This document shows positions 1 to 8,380 of a DNA stretch of 48,146 bases, in pieces. Numbering within the stretch: position 1 is the stretch's first letter; each line of letters begins with the position of its first letter. This DNA comes from Streptococcus infantarius subsp. infantarius ATCC BAA-102 (GTDB lineage Bacteria > Bacillota > Bacilli > Lactobacillales > Streptococcaceae). The DNA lies in NCBI RefSeq assembly GCF_000154985.1, contig NZ_DS572685.1, positions 1-48,146 of the forward strand, given 5' to 3'. The notes under the pieces are model-generated. The model saw only the letters and a list, made by a program, of their open reading frames with translations. It had not been told where the DNA came from and searched no databases. The position numbers were made by a program, and so were the translations under genes.

Positions 1-57
1 TGGTAGAACACCACCTTGCCAAGGTGGGGGTCGCGGGTTCGAACCCCGTCGTTCGCT
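1..57 (+). tRNA. tRNA-Gly (GCC), 5' truncated by window edge
   Basis: The 3' part of a tRNA is present: anticodon stem CCACC/GGTGG around loop TTGCCAA (anticodon GCC), a T arm with GGGTTCGAACCCC, and the acceptor strand GTTCGC followed by T. The D arm is only partly inside the window. It is the first visible member of a long tRNA cluster of the kind that follows an rRNA operon in streptococci. Confidence 0.93.
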
Positions 58-65
58 TGTTAGAG

Positions 66-151
66 GCCGGGGTGGCGGAACTGGCAGACGCACAGGACTT
101 AAAATCCTGCGAAGGGTAACCTTCGTACCGGTTCGATTCCGGTCCTCGGCA
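66..151 (+). tRNA. tRNA-Leu (TAA)
   Basis: A class II tRNA of 86 nt. Acceptor GCCGGGG pairs with CCTCGGC, the anticodon loop CTTAAAA gives anticodon TAA, and a long variable arm (GAAGGGTAACCTTC) identifies a leucine type. The 3' CCA is not encoded. Confidence 0.95.
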
Positions 152-173
152 GTATAAAATTTAATATTATGAT

Positions 174-247
174 GCACCCTTGGCTCAACTGGATAGAGTA
201 CCTGACTACGAATCAGGCGGTTGCAGGTTCGAATCCTGCAGGGTGCA
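174..247 (+). tRNA. tRNA-Arg (ACG)
   Basis: Cloverleaf with acceptor GCACCCT/AGGGTGC, anticodon stem CCTGA/TCAGG around CTACGAA (anticodon ACG, expected to be edited to ICG by TadA) and T arm GCAGGTTCGAATCCTGC. The discriminator is A. Confidence 0.95.
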
Positions 248-253
248 TAATTT

Positions 254-327
254 CGGGAAGTAGCTCAGCTTGGTAGAGCACTTGGTTTGGGACCAAGGGG
301 TCGCAGGTTCGAATCCTGTCTTCCCGA
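254..327 (+). tRNA. tRNA-Pro (TGG)
   Basis: Acceptor CGGGAAG/CTTCCCG, anticodon stem CTTGG/CCAAG around TTTGGGA (anticodon TGG). Only 6 nt separate it from the preceding tRNA-Arg, consistent with one polycistronic tRNA transcript. Confidence 0.95.
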
Positions 328-332
328 TTGAT

Positions 333-406
333 GGCGGTGTAGCTCAGCTGGCTAGAGCGTCCGGTTCATACCCGGGAGGTCGGGGGTTCGATCCCCTTCG
401 CCGCTA
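333..406 (+). tRNA. tRNA with CAT anticodon, probably elongator Met
   Basis: Acceptor GGCGGTG pairs with CGCCGCT (a G-U pair at position 1-72); the anticodon loop TTCATAC gives CAT. The body starting GGCGGTGTAGCTCAGC is the form I associate with elongator Met in Firmicutes. Assignment among the three CAT tRNAs here is by body sequence, from memory. Confidence 0.8.
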
Positions 407-428
407 TAGATGATATATGGATGACTTT

Positions 429-502
429 GGACCTTTAGCTCAACTGGTTAGAGCACTCGGCTCATAACCGAGCGGTCGTAGGTTCGAGTCCTACAAGGTC
501 CA
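429..502 (+). tRNA. tRNA with CAT anticodon, probably Ile2 (lysidine-modified)
   Basis: Acceptor GGACCTT/AAGGTCC, anticodon stem CTCGG/CCGAG around CTCATAA. C4-G69 and C5-G68 in the acceptor stem are of the type reported as recognised by TilS, and the body resembles Firmicutes tRNA-Ile2, which reads AUA after lysidine modification. Automatic pipelines often call it Met. Confidence 0.75.
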
Positions 503-526
503 TATTGATTTGAAACTTTTTATTGT

Positions 527-616
527 GGAGGATTACCCAAGTCCGGCTGAAGGGAACGGTCTTGAAAACCGTCAGGCGTGTAAAAGCGTGCGTGGGTTCG
601 AATCCCACATCCTCCT
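527..616 (+). tRNA. tRNA-Ser (TGA)
   Basis: Class II tRNA with acceptor GGAGGAT/ATCCTCC, anticodon stem ACGGT/ACCGT around CTTGAAA (TGA), and a long variable arm. The base in the discriminator position is T, whereas G is usual in bacterial tRNA-Ser; the other serine tRNA in this cluster has G. Confidence 0.93.
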
Positions 617-629
617 TTAATATTGTTAG

Positions 630-703
<74 letters not shown>

Positions 704-709
704 TAGTTT

Positions 710-782
710 GGCTCGGTAGCTCAGTTGGTAGAGCAATGGATTGAAGCTCCATGTGTCGGCGGTTCGATTCCGTCTCGCGCCA
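710..782 (+). tRNA. tRNA-Phe (GAA)
   Basis: Anticodon stem ATGGA/TCCAT around TTGAAGC (GAA). Acceptor strands GGCTCGG and TCGCGCC pair except for a T4-C69 mismatch; G7-T66 is a wobble. Everything else is canonical. Confidence 0.93.
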
Positions 783-799
783 TTTAAAATTTAATAAAT

Positions 800-870
800 G
801 CGGGTGTAGTTTAGTGGTAAAACTACAGCCTTCCAAGCTGTTGTCGCGAGTTCGATTCTCGTCACCCGCT
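800..870 (+). tRNA. tRNA-Gly (TCC)
   Basis: A 71-nt tRNA with acceptor GCGGGTG/CACCCGC, anticodon stem CAGCC/AGCTG region around TTCCAA (TCC) and T arm CGAGTTCGATTCTCG. It complements the GCC isoacceptor at the window start. Confidence 0.94.
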
Positions 871-908
871 TTTTATTTTTTATTTATATTGGTTATTCCA
901 AGTTTCAT

Positions 909-982
<74 letters not shown>

Positions 983-992
983 TACATGGAAT

Positions 993-1080
993 GGAGAATT
1001 ACTCAAGAGGCTGAAGAGGACGGTTTGCTAAATCGTTAGGTCGGGTAACCGGCGCAAGGGTTCGAATCCCTTATTCTCCG
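993..1080 (+). tRNA. tRNA-Ser (GCT)
   Basis: Class II tRNA: acceptor GGAGAAT/ATTCTCC with discriminator G, anticodon stem ACGGT/ATCGT around TTGCTAA (GCT), long variable arm. It is the last tRNA of the cluster. Confidence 0.94.
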
Positions 1081-1091
1081 TACTATTTTAC

Positions 1092-1127
1092 AAACGAGAT
1101 TATCTTTTGATATCTCGTTTATTTTTA
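1092..1127 (+). terminator. Terminator of the tRNA cluster
   Basis: Arms AAACGAGAT and ATCTCGTTT form a stem around a short A/T loop, followed by ATTTTTAT. It closes the rRNA-tRNA transcription unit before mreC. Confidence 0.8.
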
Positions 1128-1153
1128 TATTCTAAGTTAGTTGGTGCACAATT

Positions 1154-1981
1154 TTGAAAAAATTAAGAATCTCTCGTCTCGTTTTCTTCGCTGTGTTAAT
1201 TTTATTGGTTCTCTGTCTTTCTTTGGCATTTCTATTTAAGAATGAAGGAATTGTTTCTAGTGTTACTTCTCCAATTCGGAGTGTTGTTGCCAGAGTGGAC
1301 TCTGTTGTTTCTGCTCCTTTTAGGTTTTTAGATTCTCTTAATGAGGATATCCACGATCTTTTTGATACTTATTCTGAAAATAAAAAATTGAAGAAAAAAG
1401 TTGCAGAGCTTGAAAATCAAAGTGAAGTGATTGATTCTTTAAAATCTGAAAATGATCAATTAAATAGTGCTATTAATGCATCATCATCTATTAATACTCA
1501 GTTTTCTGCTATAGGAAAGGTTATTGTTAGAAGTCCAGTTTCTTGGTATGACTCTTTAACCGTTAAGCTAGGAAAAAATAATAATGTTGCGAAAAAGATG
1601 CTTGCTTTGTCAAATGGAGGACTTATTGGTGTTGTCACTGACGTTTCTTCAACCACTTCAAGTATTGCACTTTTAGCAAGTGGTTCTGATTTTAGTATTC
1701 CTGTTAAAATTTCAACTTCTTCAGGTGATGTTTTTGGAATTTTGGAATCTTACGATTCTGATAAGAAATGTTTTATTGTTTCAAATCTTAATTCTTCTAT
1801 TGATATTAATGAAAACGATAGTGTTGTGACAAGTGGACTTGATGGTGATACTGTTGCAAATATAGCTGTTGGTTCTGTTTCAAGTGTGAAGAATAGTTCA
1901 GAGAATTTAGAACGTGTTGTTTATGTAGCACCTGCAGCTGATTTTTCTGATATTTCATATGTAACAATAGTTGGTGATTAA
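1154..1981 (+). CDS. mreC: Rod shape-determining protein MreC
   Basis: 275 aa. MreC organises the peripheral (elongation) peptidoglycan machinery in ovococci together with MreD. Residues about 9-29 form one membrane anchor, followed near residues 70-105 by a Lys/Glu/Leu-rich coiled coil and then the two-lobed extracytoplasmic beta domain, the classical MreC architecture and length. The start is a TTG immediately followed by AAAAAATTAAG; no clear ribosome binding site precedes it, so the exact start is uncertain. It is followed without a gap by mreD, and the pair precedes pcsB as in other streptococci. Function is family knowledge; topology is seen in the sequence. Confidence 0.93.
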   Translation: MKKLRISRLVFFAVLILLVLCLSLAFLFKNEGIVSSVTSPIRSVVARVDSVVSAPFRFLDSLNEDIHDLFDTYSENKKLKKKVAELENQSEVIDSLKSENDQLNSAINASSSINTQFSAIGKVIVRSPVSWYDSLTVKLGKNNNVAKKMLALSNGGLIGVVTDVSSTTSSIALLASGSDFSIPVKISTSSGDVFGILESYDSDKKCFIVSNLNSSIDINENDSVVTSGLDGDTVANIAVGSVSSVKNSSENLERVVYVAPAADFSDISYVTIVGD

Positions 1982-1982
1982 A

Positions 1983-2489
1983 GTGGCTTTTTTTAAGAAC
2001 AAATACTTTTTACTTTTTCTGCTTTTTCTCTTGATGTTAATTGATGGTCAGCTTTCTTATTTGATGAGTTCTATCTTCTCATATCATGTGACAATTAGTA
2101 GTCATCTACTTTTGCTGGCAATTATTAATTTTTATCATGATAGAAATAAACGCTTTGTATTATTTAGTGCATTAATATTAGGTGCTCTTTATGATATCTA
2201 TTATTTGAATCGAATTGGTTTGGTTGTTTTCTTACTACCAGTTTTAGTAATTTTTACTAATAAGATTACTAAGAGTATTTTTGCAAGTAATTTTCAAACA
2301 TTAACCTTCTATATTATTGTTTTGTTTTTGTTTGAAATTGTTGGAGAATCAGCAGCTGTTTTATTAGGAATGACAACGTTATCAATGGCTAATTTTATAG
2401 CATATAGTTTTGCGCCTACACTTATTTTTAACATTTTGTTGTATTTGATATTCCAGAAATTGTTTAAAAAAGTATATTTTAACGCTTAG
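1983..2489 (+). CDS. mreD: Rod shape-determining protein MreD
   Basis: About 168 aa, almost entirely hydrophobic, with five or six membrane segments. It fits MreD, the integral membrane partner of MreC in peripheral wall synthesis. I placed the start at the GTG just after the mreC stop; in-frame TTG at 1971 and GTG at 1974 inside the mreC end are alternatives, and none has a good Shine-Dalgarno sequence, which suggests translational coupling to mreC. MreD is poorly conserved, so the call rests on position and topology as much as on sequence. Confidence 0.88.
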   Translation: MAFFKNKYFLLFLLFLLMLIDGQLSYLMSSIFSYHVTISSHLLLLAIINFYHDRNKRFVLFSALILGALYDIYYLNRIGLVVFLLPVLVIFTNKITKSIFASNFQTLTFYIIVLFLFEIVGESAAVLLGMTTLSMANFIAYSFAPTLIFNILLYLIFQKLFKKVYFNA

Positions 2490-2492
2490 ATT

Positions 2493-2590
2493 ACCATAAC
2501 AAAACATAAATGTAACAATCACGTAATATTAATTGCGTGATTTTTTGGTAAAATAATAGAGTCTTATCAAAAAGGAGTAGTTTAATTAAT
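2493..2590 (+). promoter_or_regulatory. mreD terminator and pcsB promoter with WalR-like box
   Basis: TGTAAC-N5-CGTAAT at 2511-2527 matches the WalR (VicR) box, two TGTWAH half-sites 5 nt apart, with one mismatch. A hairpin with arms AATCACG and CGTGATT (about 2517-2541) runs into a T tract and would end mreD transcription. TAAAAT at 2549-2554 is a likely -10 element and AAGGAG near 2573 is the pcsB ribosome binding site. WalRK control of pcsB is established in pneumococcus. Confidence 0.65.
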
Positions 2591-4012
2591 ATGAAAAAAA
2601 GAATTTTATCAGCTGTTCTTGTCAGTGGTGTAACACTGGGGACAGCGGCCGTAACTGTAAATGCGGACGATTATGATACACAAATTGCTGCGCAGGATGC
2701 TGTCATCAGCAACCTAACTTCTGAACAAGCTGCAGCTCAAAGTAAAGTTGATGCTATTCAAAGTCAAGTGTCTTCTCTTCAATCACAACAAGCTGATTTG
2801 GAAGCACAAAATGCTCAACTTGAAGCTGAATCTCAAAAATTGAGTGAAGAAATTCAAGCTCTTTCAAGCAAAATTGTTGCTCGTAACGAAACTTTGAAAA
2901 ACCAAGCTCGTAATGCGCAAAAAAATGTTTCAGCTACAAGCTACATCAACACAATCTTGAACTCTAAGTCAGTTTCTGATGCTATCAACCGTGTTCAAGC
3001 AATTCGTGAAGTAGTTGCTGCAAACAAAAAAATGCTTGATGAACAAGAAGCTGATAAAGCTGCAATTGAACAAAAACAAGCTGAAAACCAAGAAGCTATC
3101 AATACAGTAGCTGCTAACAAAGCAACTATCGAACAAAACCAAGCTGCTTTGGCAACACAACAAGCTGAATTGCAAGCTGCTCAATTGGATCTTTCTGCTC
3201 AATTGGCAACTGCTGAAGATGAACGTGCTAACCTTGTAGCTCAAAAAGAAGCTGCTGAACAAGCCGCTGCTGAAGCTGCTGCAGCACAAGCTGCTGCCGA
3301 AGCACAAGCTGCTGCCGAAGCACAAGAACAAGCTGAATCTGTAGCACAAGCACAAGCTGCTGTTCAAAATGGTACAGCAACAACTGATACAACTACAGAT
3401 ACTTCAGCTCAAGATTCATCTGCTGCAGCACCAGCACAAGCTGCTGTTCAAAATGGTACAGCAACAACTGATACAACTACAGATACTTCAGCTCAAGATT
3501 CATCTGCTGCAGCACCAGCACAACAAGTTTCAACTTCAGCTCAAAGTGCACCAGCACAACAAGCTTCAACTTCAGCTCAAAGTGCACCAGCACAAACTGC
3601 TGTTAAACCAGCTGCTTCAACTTCATCATCAGCTGCTAAACCATCTTCAGTAACACCAACTACTAACACAGCAGGTAACACTTATCCAGTAGGTCAATGT
3701 ACTTGGGGTGTTAAATCACTTGCTTCATGGGTTGGTAACTATTGGGGTAATGCTAACCAATGGATTGCTAGCGCACAAGCTGCTGGTCACTCTGTAGGTA
3801 CTACACCACAAGCTGGTGCAGTAGCTGTATGGCCATATGATGGTGGTAGTTATGGACACGTTGCATATGTAACAGCTGTTCAAAGCTCAACTAACATCCA
3901 AGTTATGGAAGCTAACTACGCTGGTAACTCATCAATCGGTAACTACCGTGGATGGTTCAACCCAACTTCATCAACTTGGGGTGGCGGAACTGTCTACTAT
4001 ATCTACCAATAA
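2591..4012 (+). CDS. pcsB: Secreted peptidoglycan hydrolase PcsB (CHAP domain)
   Basis: 473 aa, longer than the roughly 390-430 aa I recall for family members. An N-terminal signal peptide (about residues 1-26, cleaved near VNADD) precedes a long Gln/Ala/Glu-rich coiled coil (about 30-230), a low-complexity Ala/Thr/Ser/Gln linker, and a C-terminal CHAP amidase/endopeptidase domain (about 360-473) with catalytic Cys370 in QCTWG and His423 in GHVAYV. PcsB splits septal peptidoglycan during division and is activated through FtsEX, which contacts the coiled coil. The extra length comes from tandem repeats in the linker (see repeats at 3353-3592). Strong ribosome binding site AAGGAG; own terminator. 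Confidence 0.95.
   Translation: MKKRILSAVLVSGVTLGTAAVTVNADDYDTQIAAQDAVISNLTSEQAAAQSKVDAIQSQVSSLQSQQADLEAQNAQLEAESQKLSEEIQALSSKIVARNETLKNQARNAQKNVSATSYINTILNSKSVSDAINRVQAIREVVAANKKMLDEQEADKAAIEQKQAENQEAINTVAANKATIEQNQAALATQQAELQAAQLDLSAQLATAEDERANLVAQKEAAEQAAAEAAAAQAAAEAQAAAEAQEQAESVAQAQAAVQNGTATTDTTTDTSAQDSSAAAPAQAAVQNGTATTDTTTDTSAQDSSAAAPAQQVSTSAQSAPAQQASTSAQSAPAQTAVKPAASTSSSAAKPSSVTPTTNTAGNTYPVGQCTWGVKSLASWVGNYWGNANQWIASAQAAGHSVGTTPQAGAVAVWPYDGGSYGHVAYVTAVQSSTNIQVMEANYAGNSSIGNYRGWFNPTSSTWGGGTVYYIYQ
3353..3520 (+). repeat. Perfect 84-bp tandem duplication in pcsB linker
   Basis: Two copies (3353-3436 and 3437-3520) of an 84-bp, 28-codon unit encode the same linker segment beginning QAAVQNG. 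I see no mismatch between copies, so the duplication looks recent or is kept homogeneous. It extends the linker between coiled coil and CHAP domain. Confidence 0.92.
3521..3592 (+). repeat. 36-bp tandem duplication in pcsB linker
   Basis: Two 36-bp units (3521-3556 and 3557-3592) encode QQVSTSAQSAPA and QQASTSAQSAPA. They differ at one base (GTT versus GCT). They follow directly on the 84-bp repeats. Confidence 0.9.
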
Positions 4013-4021
4013 TAAAACTGT

Positions 4022-4049
4022 GAGAAGGATTATGTCCTTCTCTTTTTTT
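4022..4049 (+). terminator. pcsB terminator
   Basis: Arms GAGAAGGA (4022-4029) and TCCTTCTC (4035-4042) with loop TTATG, followed by TTTTTTTG. Confidence 0.9.
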
Positions 4050-4154
4050 GTGTCCCTCTATTTTGCCTGTATTTAGCGGATTTAACGCATTTGTCATTGA
4101 AAAAATGCTAAAAAAACGTTAAAATGGTAAAGGATAAAAACTTTGGAGGAAATC

Positions 4155-5126
4155 ATGTCTTATTCTGATTTAAAATTGTTTGCCTTATCGTCAAACAAAG
4201 AATTAGCAGAAAAAGTAGCTTCGGCTATGGGAATTCAACTCGGAAAATCAACTGTTCGTCAATTTTCTGATGGTGAAATCCAAGTCAACATTGAAGAATC
4301 AATTCGCGGCGACCATGTCTTTATTTTACAGTCAACTAGCTCACCAGTTAACGATAACTTGATGGAAATCTTGATTATGGTTGATGCTCTTAAACGCGCT
4401 AGTGCTGAAAAAATTAGTGTGGTTATTCCTTACTACGGTTATGCACGTCAAGACCGTAAAGCTCGTTCACGAGAACCGATTACTTCTAAATTAGTCGCAA
4501 ATATGCTTGAAGTAGCTGGAGTTGATCGTCTTTTGACTGTTGACTTGCACGCTGCACAAATTCAAGGCTTCTTTGATATTCCAGTTGATCATTTGATGGG
4601 TGCACCATTGATCGCTGATTACTTTGACCGTCATGGATTGGTTGGAGACGATGTTGTTGTCGTTAGTCCTGACCACGGTGGTGTGACTCGTGCACGTAAA
4701 TTGGCACAATTCCTCCAAACACCGATTGCTATCATTGATAAACGTCGTAGTGTTACAAAAATGAATACCAGTGAAGTTATGAACATTATTGGTAATGTTA
4801 AAGGTAAAAAATGTATCTTGATTGATGATATGATCGATACAGCAGGTACTATTTGTCACGCAGCAGATGCTCTTGCAGAAGCTGGTGCAACTGCGGTTTA
4901 TGCATCATGTACTCACCCAGTTCTTTCTGGACCTGCTCTTGAAAATATCGAAAAATCAGCAATCGAAAAATTGGTTGTTTTGGATACTATCTATCTTCCA
5001 GAAGAACGTTTGATTGACAAGATTGAACAAATTTCAATCGCTGAATTGATTGCAGAAGCAATTACTCGTATTCACGAAAAACGTCCTTTGTCACCATTGT
5101 TTGAAATGGGAACAGCTAATAAATAA
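4155..5126 (+). CDS. prs: Ribose-phosphate pyrophosphokinase
   Basis: 323 aa. Makes PRPP from ribose 5-phosphate and ATP, the entry metabolite for the purine genes that dominate this window. Seen: the pyrophosphate/ATP region [11 protein letters not shown], the conserved [12 protein letters not shown], and the PRPP-binding loop [11 protein letters not shown]. The ATG at 4155 is preceded by GGAGG at good spacing; an in-frame TTG at 4143 overlaps that site and is rejected as the start. It has its own transcription unit between pcsB and araT with a terminator on each side. Length and motifs are typical of class I PRPP synthetase. Confidence 0.97.
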   Translation: MSYSDLKLFALSSNKELAEKVASAMGIQLGKSTVRQFSDGEIQVNIEESIRGDHVFILQSTSSPVNDNLMEILIMVDALKRASAEKISVVIPYYGYARQDRKARSREPITSKLVANMLEVAGVDRLLTVDLHAAQIQGFFDIPVDHLMGAPLIADYFDRHGLVGDDVVVVSPDHGGVTRARKLAQFLQTPIAIIDKRRSVTKMNTSEVMNIIGNVKGKKCILIDDMIDTAGTICHAADALAEAGATAVYASCTHPVLSGPALENIEKSAIEKLVVLDTIYLPEERLIDKIEQISIAELIAEAITRIHEKRPLSPLFEMGTANK

Positions 5127-5147
5127 GATTTGGCTTTAAGTCAGAAG

Positions 5148-5178
5148 AAATCGTTGGTGTTATTCCAGCGATTTTTTT
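5148..5178 (+). terminator. prs terminator
   Basis: Arms AAATCGTTGG and CCAGCGATTT (one G-T wobble) separated by TGTTATT, running into a T tract. Confidence 0.88.
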
Positions 5179-5195
5179 AGTTTTAGATATTAACA

Positions 5196-5242
5196 TGTGG
5201 ATAAGTCACTTTTAGACATCGTACGGTTATTGTTGTGGATAA
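5196..5242 (-). promoter_or_regulatory. Two perfect DnaA boxes
   Basis: TTATCCACA, the DnaA-box consensus, occurs twice on the minus strand, at 5196-5204 and 5234-5242, in the same orientation and 38 bp apart, inside the prs-araT intergenic region just upstream of the araT promoter area. Confidence 0.75.
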
Positions 5243-5311
5243 CTTGAAAAAGGGTGTATAATTATCAAATTTTATGTATAATAGATGTAATTAGATTTTT
5301 GAGGTGAAACT

Positions 5312-6487
5312 ATGAGTTTAACAGATCGTTTTAATAAAAATTTAAATAAGATTGAAGTGTCGTTGATTCGTCAATTTGATCAATCTATTTCTGACGTGCC
5401 AGGCATTATGAAATTGACTCTTGGAGAGCCTGATTTTACAACACCTGATCATGTTAAAGAGGCAGCAAAAGCTGCGATTGATGCCAATCAGTCTCACTAT
5501 ACTGGGATGGCAGGTTTACCTGCTCTTCGTCAAGCAGCTGCAGATTTTTTGAAATCTAAATATCATTTGTCTTATAATCCTGATAATGAAATTTTGGTTA
5601 CAATTGGGGCAACGGAAGCTCTATCTGCAACGTTAACGGCTATTTTGGAACCTGGTGATACAGTTCTTTTACCAGCACCAGCTTATCCTGGTTATGAACC
5701 TATTGTTAATCTTGTAGGGGCTGAAATCGTTGAAATTGATACAACAGCTAATGATTTTGTTTTAACGCCAGAGATGCTTGAAAAAGCTATCTTAGAACAA
5801 GGTGATAAACTAAAAGCTGTTTTGCTTAACTACCCAACAAATCCAACTGGTGTCACTTATTCACGTGAACAAATTAAAGCTTTGGCAGACGTGCTTAAGA
5901 AATATGATGTCTTTGTAGTTTCAGATGAAGTTTATTCTGAATTGACTTATAGTGATGAACCTCATGTATCAATTGCAGAATATCTTCCAGAACAAACGAT
6001 TTTAATTAATGGTCTTTCTAAATCTCACGCTATGACTGGTTGGCGAATTGGTATGATTTTTGCACCAGCTAATTTTACAGCACAGTTGATTAAGAGTCAC
6101 CAATACTTGGTTACAGCTGCTGCAACAATGGCACAGTTTGCTGCGATTGAAGCTCTTTCAGTTGGTAAAGATGATGCTCTCCCAATGAAAGCAGAGTATA
6201 TGAAACGTCGTGATTACATCATTGATAAGATGTCAGCACTTGGTTTTAAGATTATTAAACCAGATGGTGCCTTTTACATTTTTGCTAAGATTCCAGCTGG
6301 CTATGAACAAGATTCATTTAAATTCTGTCAAGATTTTGCTCGTGAAAAAGCAGTTGCTTTCATTCCAGGTGTGGCGTTTGGTAAATATGGTGAAGGCTAT
6401 CTTCGTTTGTCATATGCGGCAAGTATGGAAACAATCACAACAGCCATGAATCGTTTGAAAGAATTTATGGAAGAACATGCAAAATAA
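5312..6487 (+). CDS. araT: PLP-dependent aromatic amino acid aminotransferase (class I/II)
   Basis: 391 aa fold-type I aminotransferase. Seen: N-terminal [12 protein letters not shown], the conserved [16 protein letters not shown], the PLP Schiff-base Lys237 in [13 protein letters not shown], and the C-terminal substrate-carboxylate Arg in YLRLSYA. In this position streptococci and lactococci carry AraT, which transaminates Phe, Tyr, Trp and Leu; that specificity is inferred from synteny. GAGGTGAAACT precedes the ATG. The 3' end overlaps recO by 11 bp, so the two genes are co-transcribed. Confidence 0.9.
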   Translation: MSLTDRFNKNLNKIEVSLIRQFDQSISDVPGIMKLTLGEPDFTTPDHVKEAAKAAIDANQSHYTGMAGLPALRQAAADFLKSKYHLSYNPDNEILVTIGATEALSATLTAILEPGDTVLLPAPAYPGYEPIVNLVGAEIVEIDTTANDFVLTPEMLEKAILEQGDKLKAVLLNYPTNPTGVTYSREQIKALADVLKKYDVFVVSDEVYSELTYSDEPHVSIAEYLPEQTILINGLSKSHAMTGWRIGMIFAPANFTAQLIKSHQYLVTAAATMAQFAAIEALSVGKDDALPMKAEYMKRRDYIIDKMSALGFKIIKPDGAFYIFAKIPAGYEQDSFKFCQDFAREKAVAFIPGVAFGKYGEGYLRLSYAASMETITTAMNRLKEFMEEHAK

Positions 6488-7232
6488 GGAAACTTACGGT
6501 CTTGTCCTTTATAATCGTAATTATCGTGAGGATGATAAGTTAGTTAAGATTTTTACTGAAACCAATGGGAAACACATGTTTTTTGTGAAACATGCTAGTA
6601 AATCTCGTTTTAATTCGGCTATTCAACCGTTAACGGTAGCTAAATTTATTTTAAAAATCAATGAGACTGGTTTATCTTTTATTGAAGATTATAAGGAAGT
6701 TGATTCTTTCAAGGAGATTAATGCGGATTTATTTAAGCTATCTTATGCGTCTTATGTGACGTCCCTAGCTGATGCTGCTGTACCAGATGGTGTGGCAGAT
6801 CCGCAGTTATTTGCCTTTTTAAAGAAGACTCTTTTGTTGATGGAAGAGGGGCTTGATTACGAGATTTTGACTAATATTTTTGAAATTCAGATTTTAGAAC
6901 GTTTTGGTGTTAGTCTTAATTTTCATGAGTGTGCTTTTTGTCATCGTGTAGGGCTTCCTTTTGATTTTTCACATAAATATTCTGGGCTGCTTTGTCCAGA
7001 ACATTATGCTAAGGATGAGCATCGTAGTCATTTGGATCCAAATGTTCTTTATCTGGTGGATCGTTTTCAAGCAATTCAATTTGACGATTTGAAGACAATT
7101 TCTGTTAAGCCAGAGATGAAACGAAAATTACGTTTGTTTATTGATGATATTTATGACAATTATGTTGGTCTTCGATTGAAGAGTAAGAAATTCATCGATG
7201 ATTTAGGGATTTGGGGAAATATTATGAAATAA
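6477..7232 (+). CDS. recO: DNA repair protein RecO
   Basis: 251 aa, usual for Gram-positive RecO. RecO binds ssDNA through an N-terminal OB fold (about residues 1-80) and, with RecR, loads RecA on SSB-coated DNA in recombinational repair. The C-terminal region contains [19 protein letters not shown] followed by a further Cys-His, the zinc-site pattern of Firmicutes RecO. The ATG lies inside the end of araT in another frame, with GGAAGAAC upstream. A strong terminator follows. Confidence 0.93.
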   Translation: MQNKETYGLVLYNRNYREDDKLVKIFTETNGKHMFFVKHASKSRFNSAIQPLTVAKFILKINETGLSFIEDYKEVDSFKEINADLFKLSYASYVTSLADAAVPDGVADPQLFAFLKKTLLLMEEGLDYEILTNIFEIQILERFGVSLNFHECAFCHRVGLPFDFSHKYSGLLCPEHYAKDEHRSHLDPNVLYLVDRFQAIQFDDLKTISVKPEMKRKLRLFIDDIYDNYVGLRLKSKKFIDDLGIWGNIMK

Positions 7233-7282
7233 AGTCATTTGATAAGCACACTTGTTGAGTGTTTATCAGATGGCTTTTTTTC
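7231..7282 (+). terminator. recO terminator
   Basis: A long interrupted stem (AAAGTCAT/ATGGCTTT outside, TGATAA/TTATCA inside) around CTTGTTGA, then TTTTTTT. Confidence 0.85.
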
Positions 7283-7328
7283 TGAAAGCATGCGAGGATT
7301 TTCAAAAAATGAAAAAAATCGCGAATCA

Positions 7329-7337
7329 TGCTATAAT
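7329..7337 (+). promoter_or_regulatory. Extended -10 promoter of plsX-acpP
   Basis: TGCTATAAT, a perfect extended -10 element, lies 30 bp upstream of the plsX start; no good -35 is seen, which is common with an extended -10. Confidence 0.7.
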
Positions 7338-7367
7338 AAGGCGATAATGTTTTGTGAGGAAATTCAT

Positions 7368-8363
7368 ATGAAGAAAATTGCTATTGATGCTATGGGCGGA
7401 GATAATGCTCCTAAAGCTATTGTTGAGGGAGTTAATCGTGCCTTGGCTGAATTCTCAGATATTGAGATTCAACTTTATGGAGATGAAGCAAAAATTAAGG
7501 AATATTTGACAGCAACAGAGCGTGTGTCAGTTGTTCATACAGATGAAAAAATTAATTCGGACGATGAGCCAGCAAAAGCGATTCGTCGTAAAAAGAAAGC
7601 TAGTATGGTACTTGGTGCTCAAGCCGTTAAGGAAGGAACAGCAGATGCTGTGATTTCTGCAGGTAATACAGGTGCTCTTTTGGCAGCAGGACTTTTTGTT
7701 GTTGGACGTATTAAAGGAATTGATCGTCCAGGTTTGATGTCTACTTTACCAACTCTTGATGGTAAAGGTTATGATATGTTAGACCTTGGTGCGAATGCTG
7801 AAAATACCCCTAAACACTTGCACCAATATGCTATTTTAGGGTCATTTTATGCAAAAAATGTTCGTGGTATTGATAAACCTCGAGTTGGTCTATTAAATAA
7901 TGGGACAGAAGCTACTAAAGGTGATCCACTTCATAAAGAAACTTACGCTCTTTTGGAAGAAGATGATAGTCTAAACTTTGTTGGAAATGTTGAAGCGCGT
8001 GACTTAATGAATGGTGTTGCTGATGTTGTGGTATCAGATGGTTTCACAGGAAACGCTGTTCTTAAAACGATGGAAGGAACTGCTCTTAATATTATGGGAA
8101 GCTTGAAATCTTCTATTAAATTAGGTGGATGGAAAGCTAAATTAGGAGCCCTTCTATTAAAAGATAGTTTGTATAGTCTAAAAGATACTATGGATTATTC
8201 AAGTGCAGGTGGTGCGGTTCTCTTTGGGCTTAAAGCACCTGTTGTGAAATGTCATGGTTCAAGTGACGCGCAAGCTGTTTACTATACTATTAGACAAGCT
8301 CGTAAGATGTTAGATACAAATGTTGTTGGTCAATTGGTTGAAGCATTCACACCAAAAGACTAA
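7368..8363 (+). CDS. plsX: Phosphate acyltransferase PlsX
   Basis: 331 aa. Converts acyl-ACP to acyl-phosphate, the donor for PlsY in the first step of phospholipid synthesis. Seen: the family N terminus [15 protein letters not shown], the [10 protein letters not shown] motif near residue 100, LDLGANAE and the GFTGNAVLK segment. The start at 7368 has GTGAGGAAATTCAT upstream and matches the family; an in-frame upstream extension to 7239 would run through the recO terminator and is not real. An acyl carrier protein gene follows directly, so enzyme and substrate carrier are made together. Confidence 0.95.
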   Translation: MKKIAIDAMGGDNAPKAIVEGVNRALAEFSDIEIQLYGDEAKIKEYLTATERVSVVHTDEKINSDDEPAKAIRRKKKASMVLGAQAVKEGTADAVISAGNTGALLAAGLFVVGRIKGIDRPGLMSTLPTLDGKGYDMLDLGANAENTPKHLHQYAILGSFYAKNVRGIDKPRVGLLNNGTEATKGDPLHKETYALLEEDDSLNFVGNVEARDLMNGVADVVVSDGFTGNAVLKTMEGTALNIMGSLKSSIKLGGWKAKLGALLLKDSLYSLKDTMDYSSAGGAVLFGLKAPVVKCHGSSDAQAVYYTIRQARKMLDTNVVGQLVEAFTPKD

Positions 8364-8380
8364 TGAAAAGGGAGGATGAA

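Noticed and set aside
2969-3367. 132-codon minus-strand ORF inside pcsB
   Set aside because: Antisense shadow of the repetitive Gln/Ala coding sequence; Ser/Phe/Cys-rich composition is just the complement of CAA/GCT codons.
3369-3653. 94-codon Leu/Gln-rich ORF in pcsB
   Set aside because: Out-of-frame reading of the pcsB tandem repeats.
7239-7367. N-terminal extension of plsX
   Set aside because: It would start inside the recO terminator and include the promoter; the family N terminus begins at 7368.
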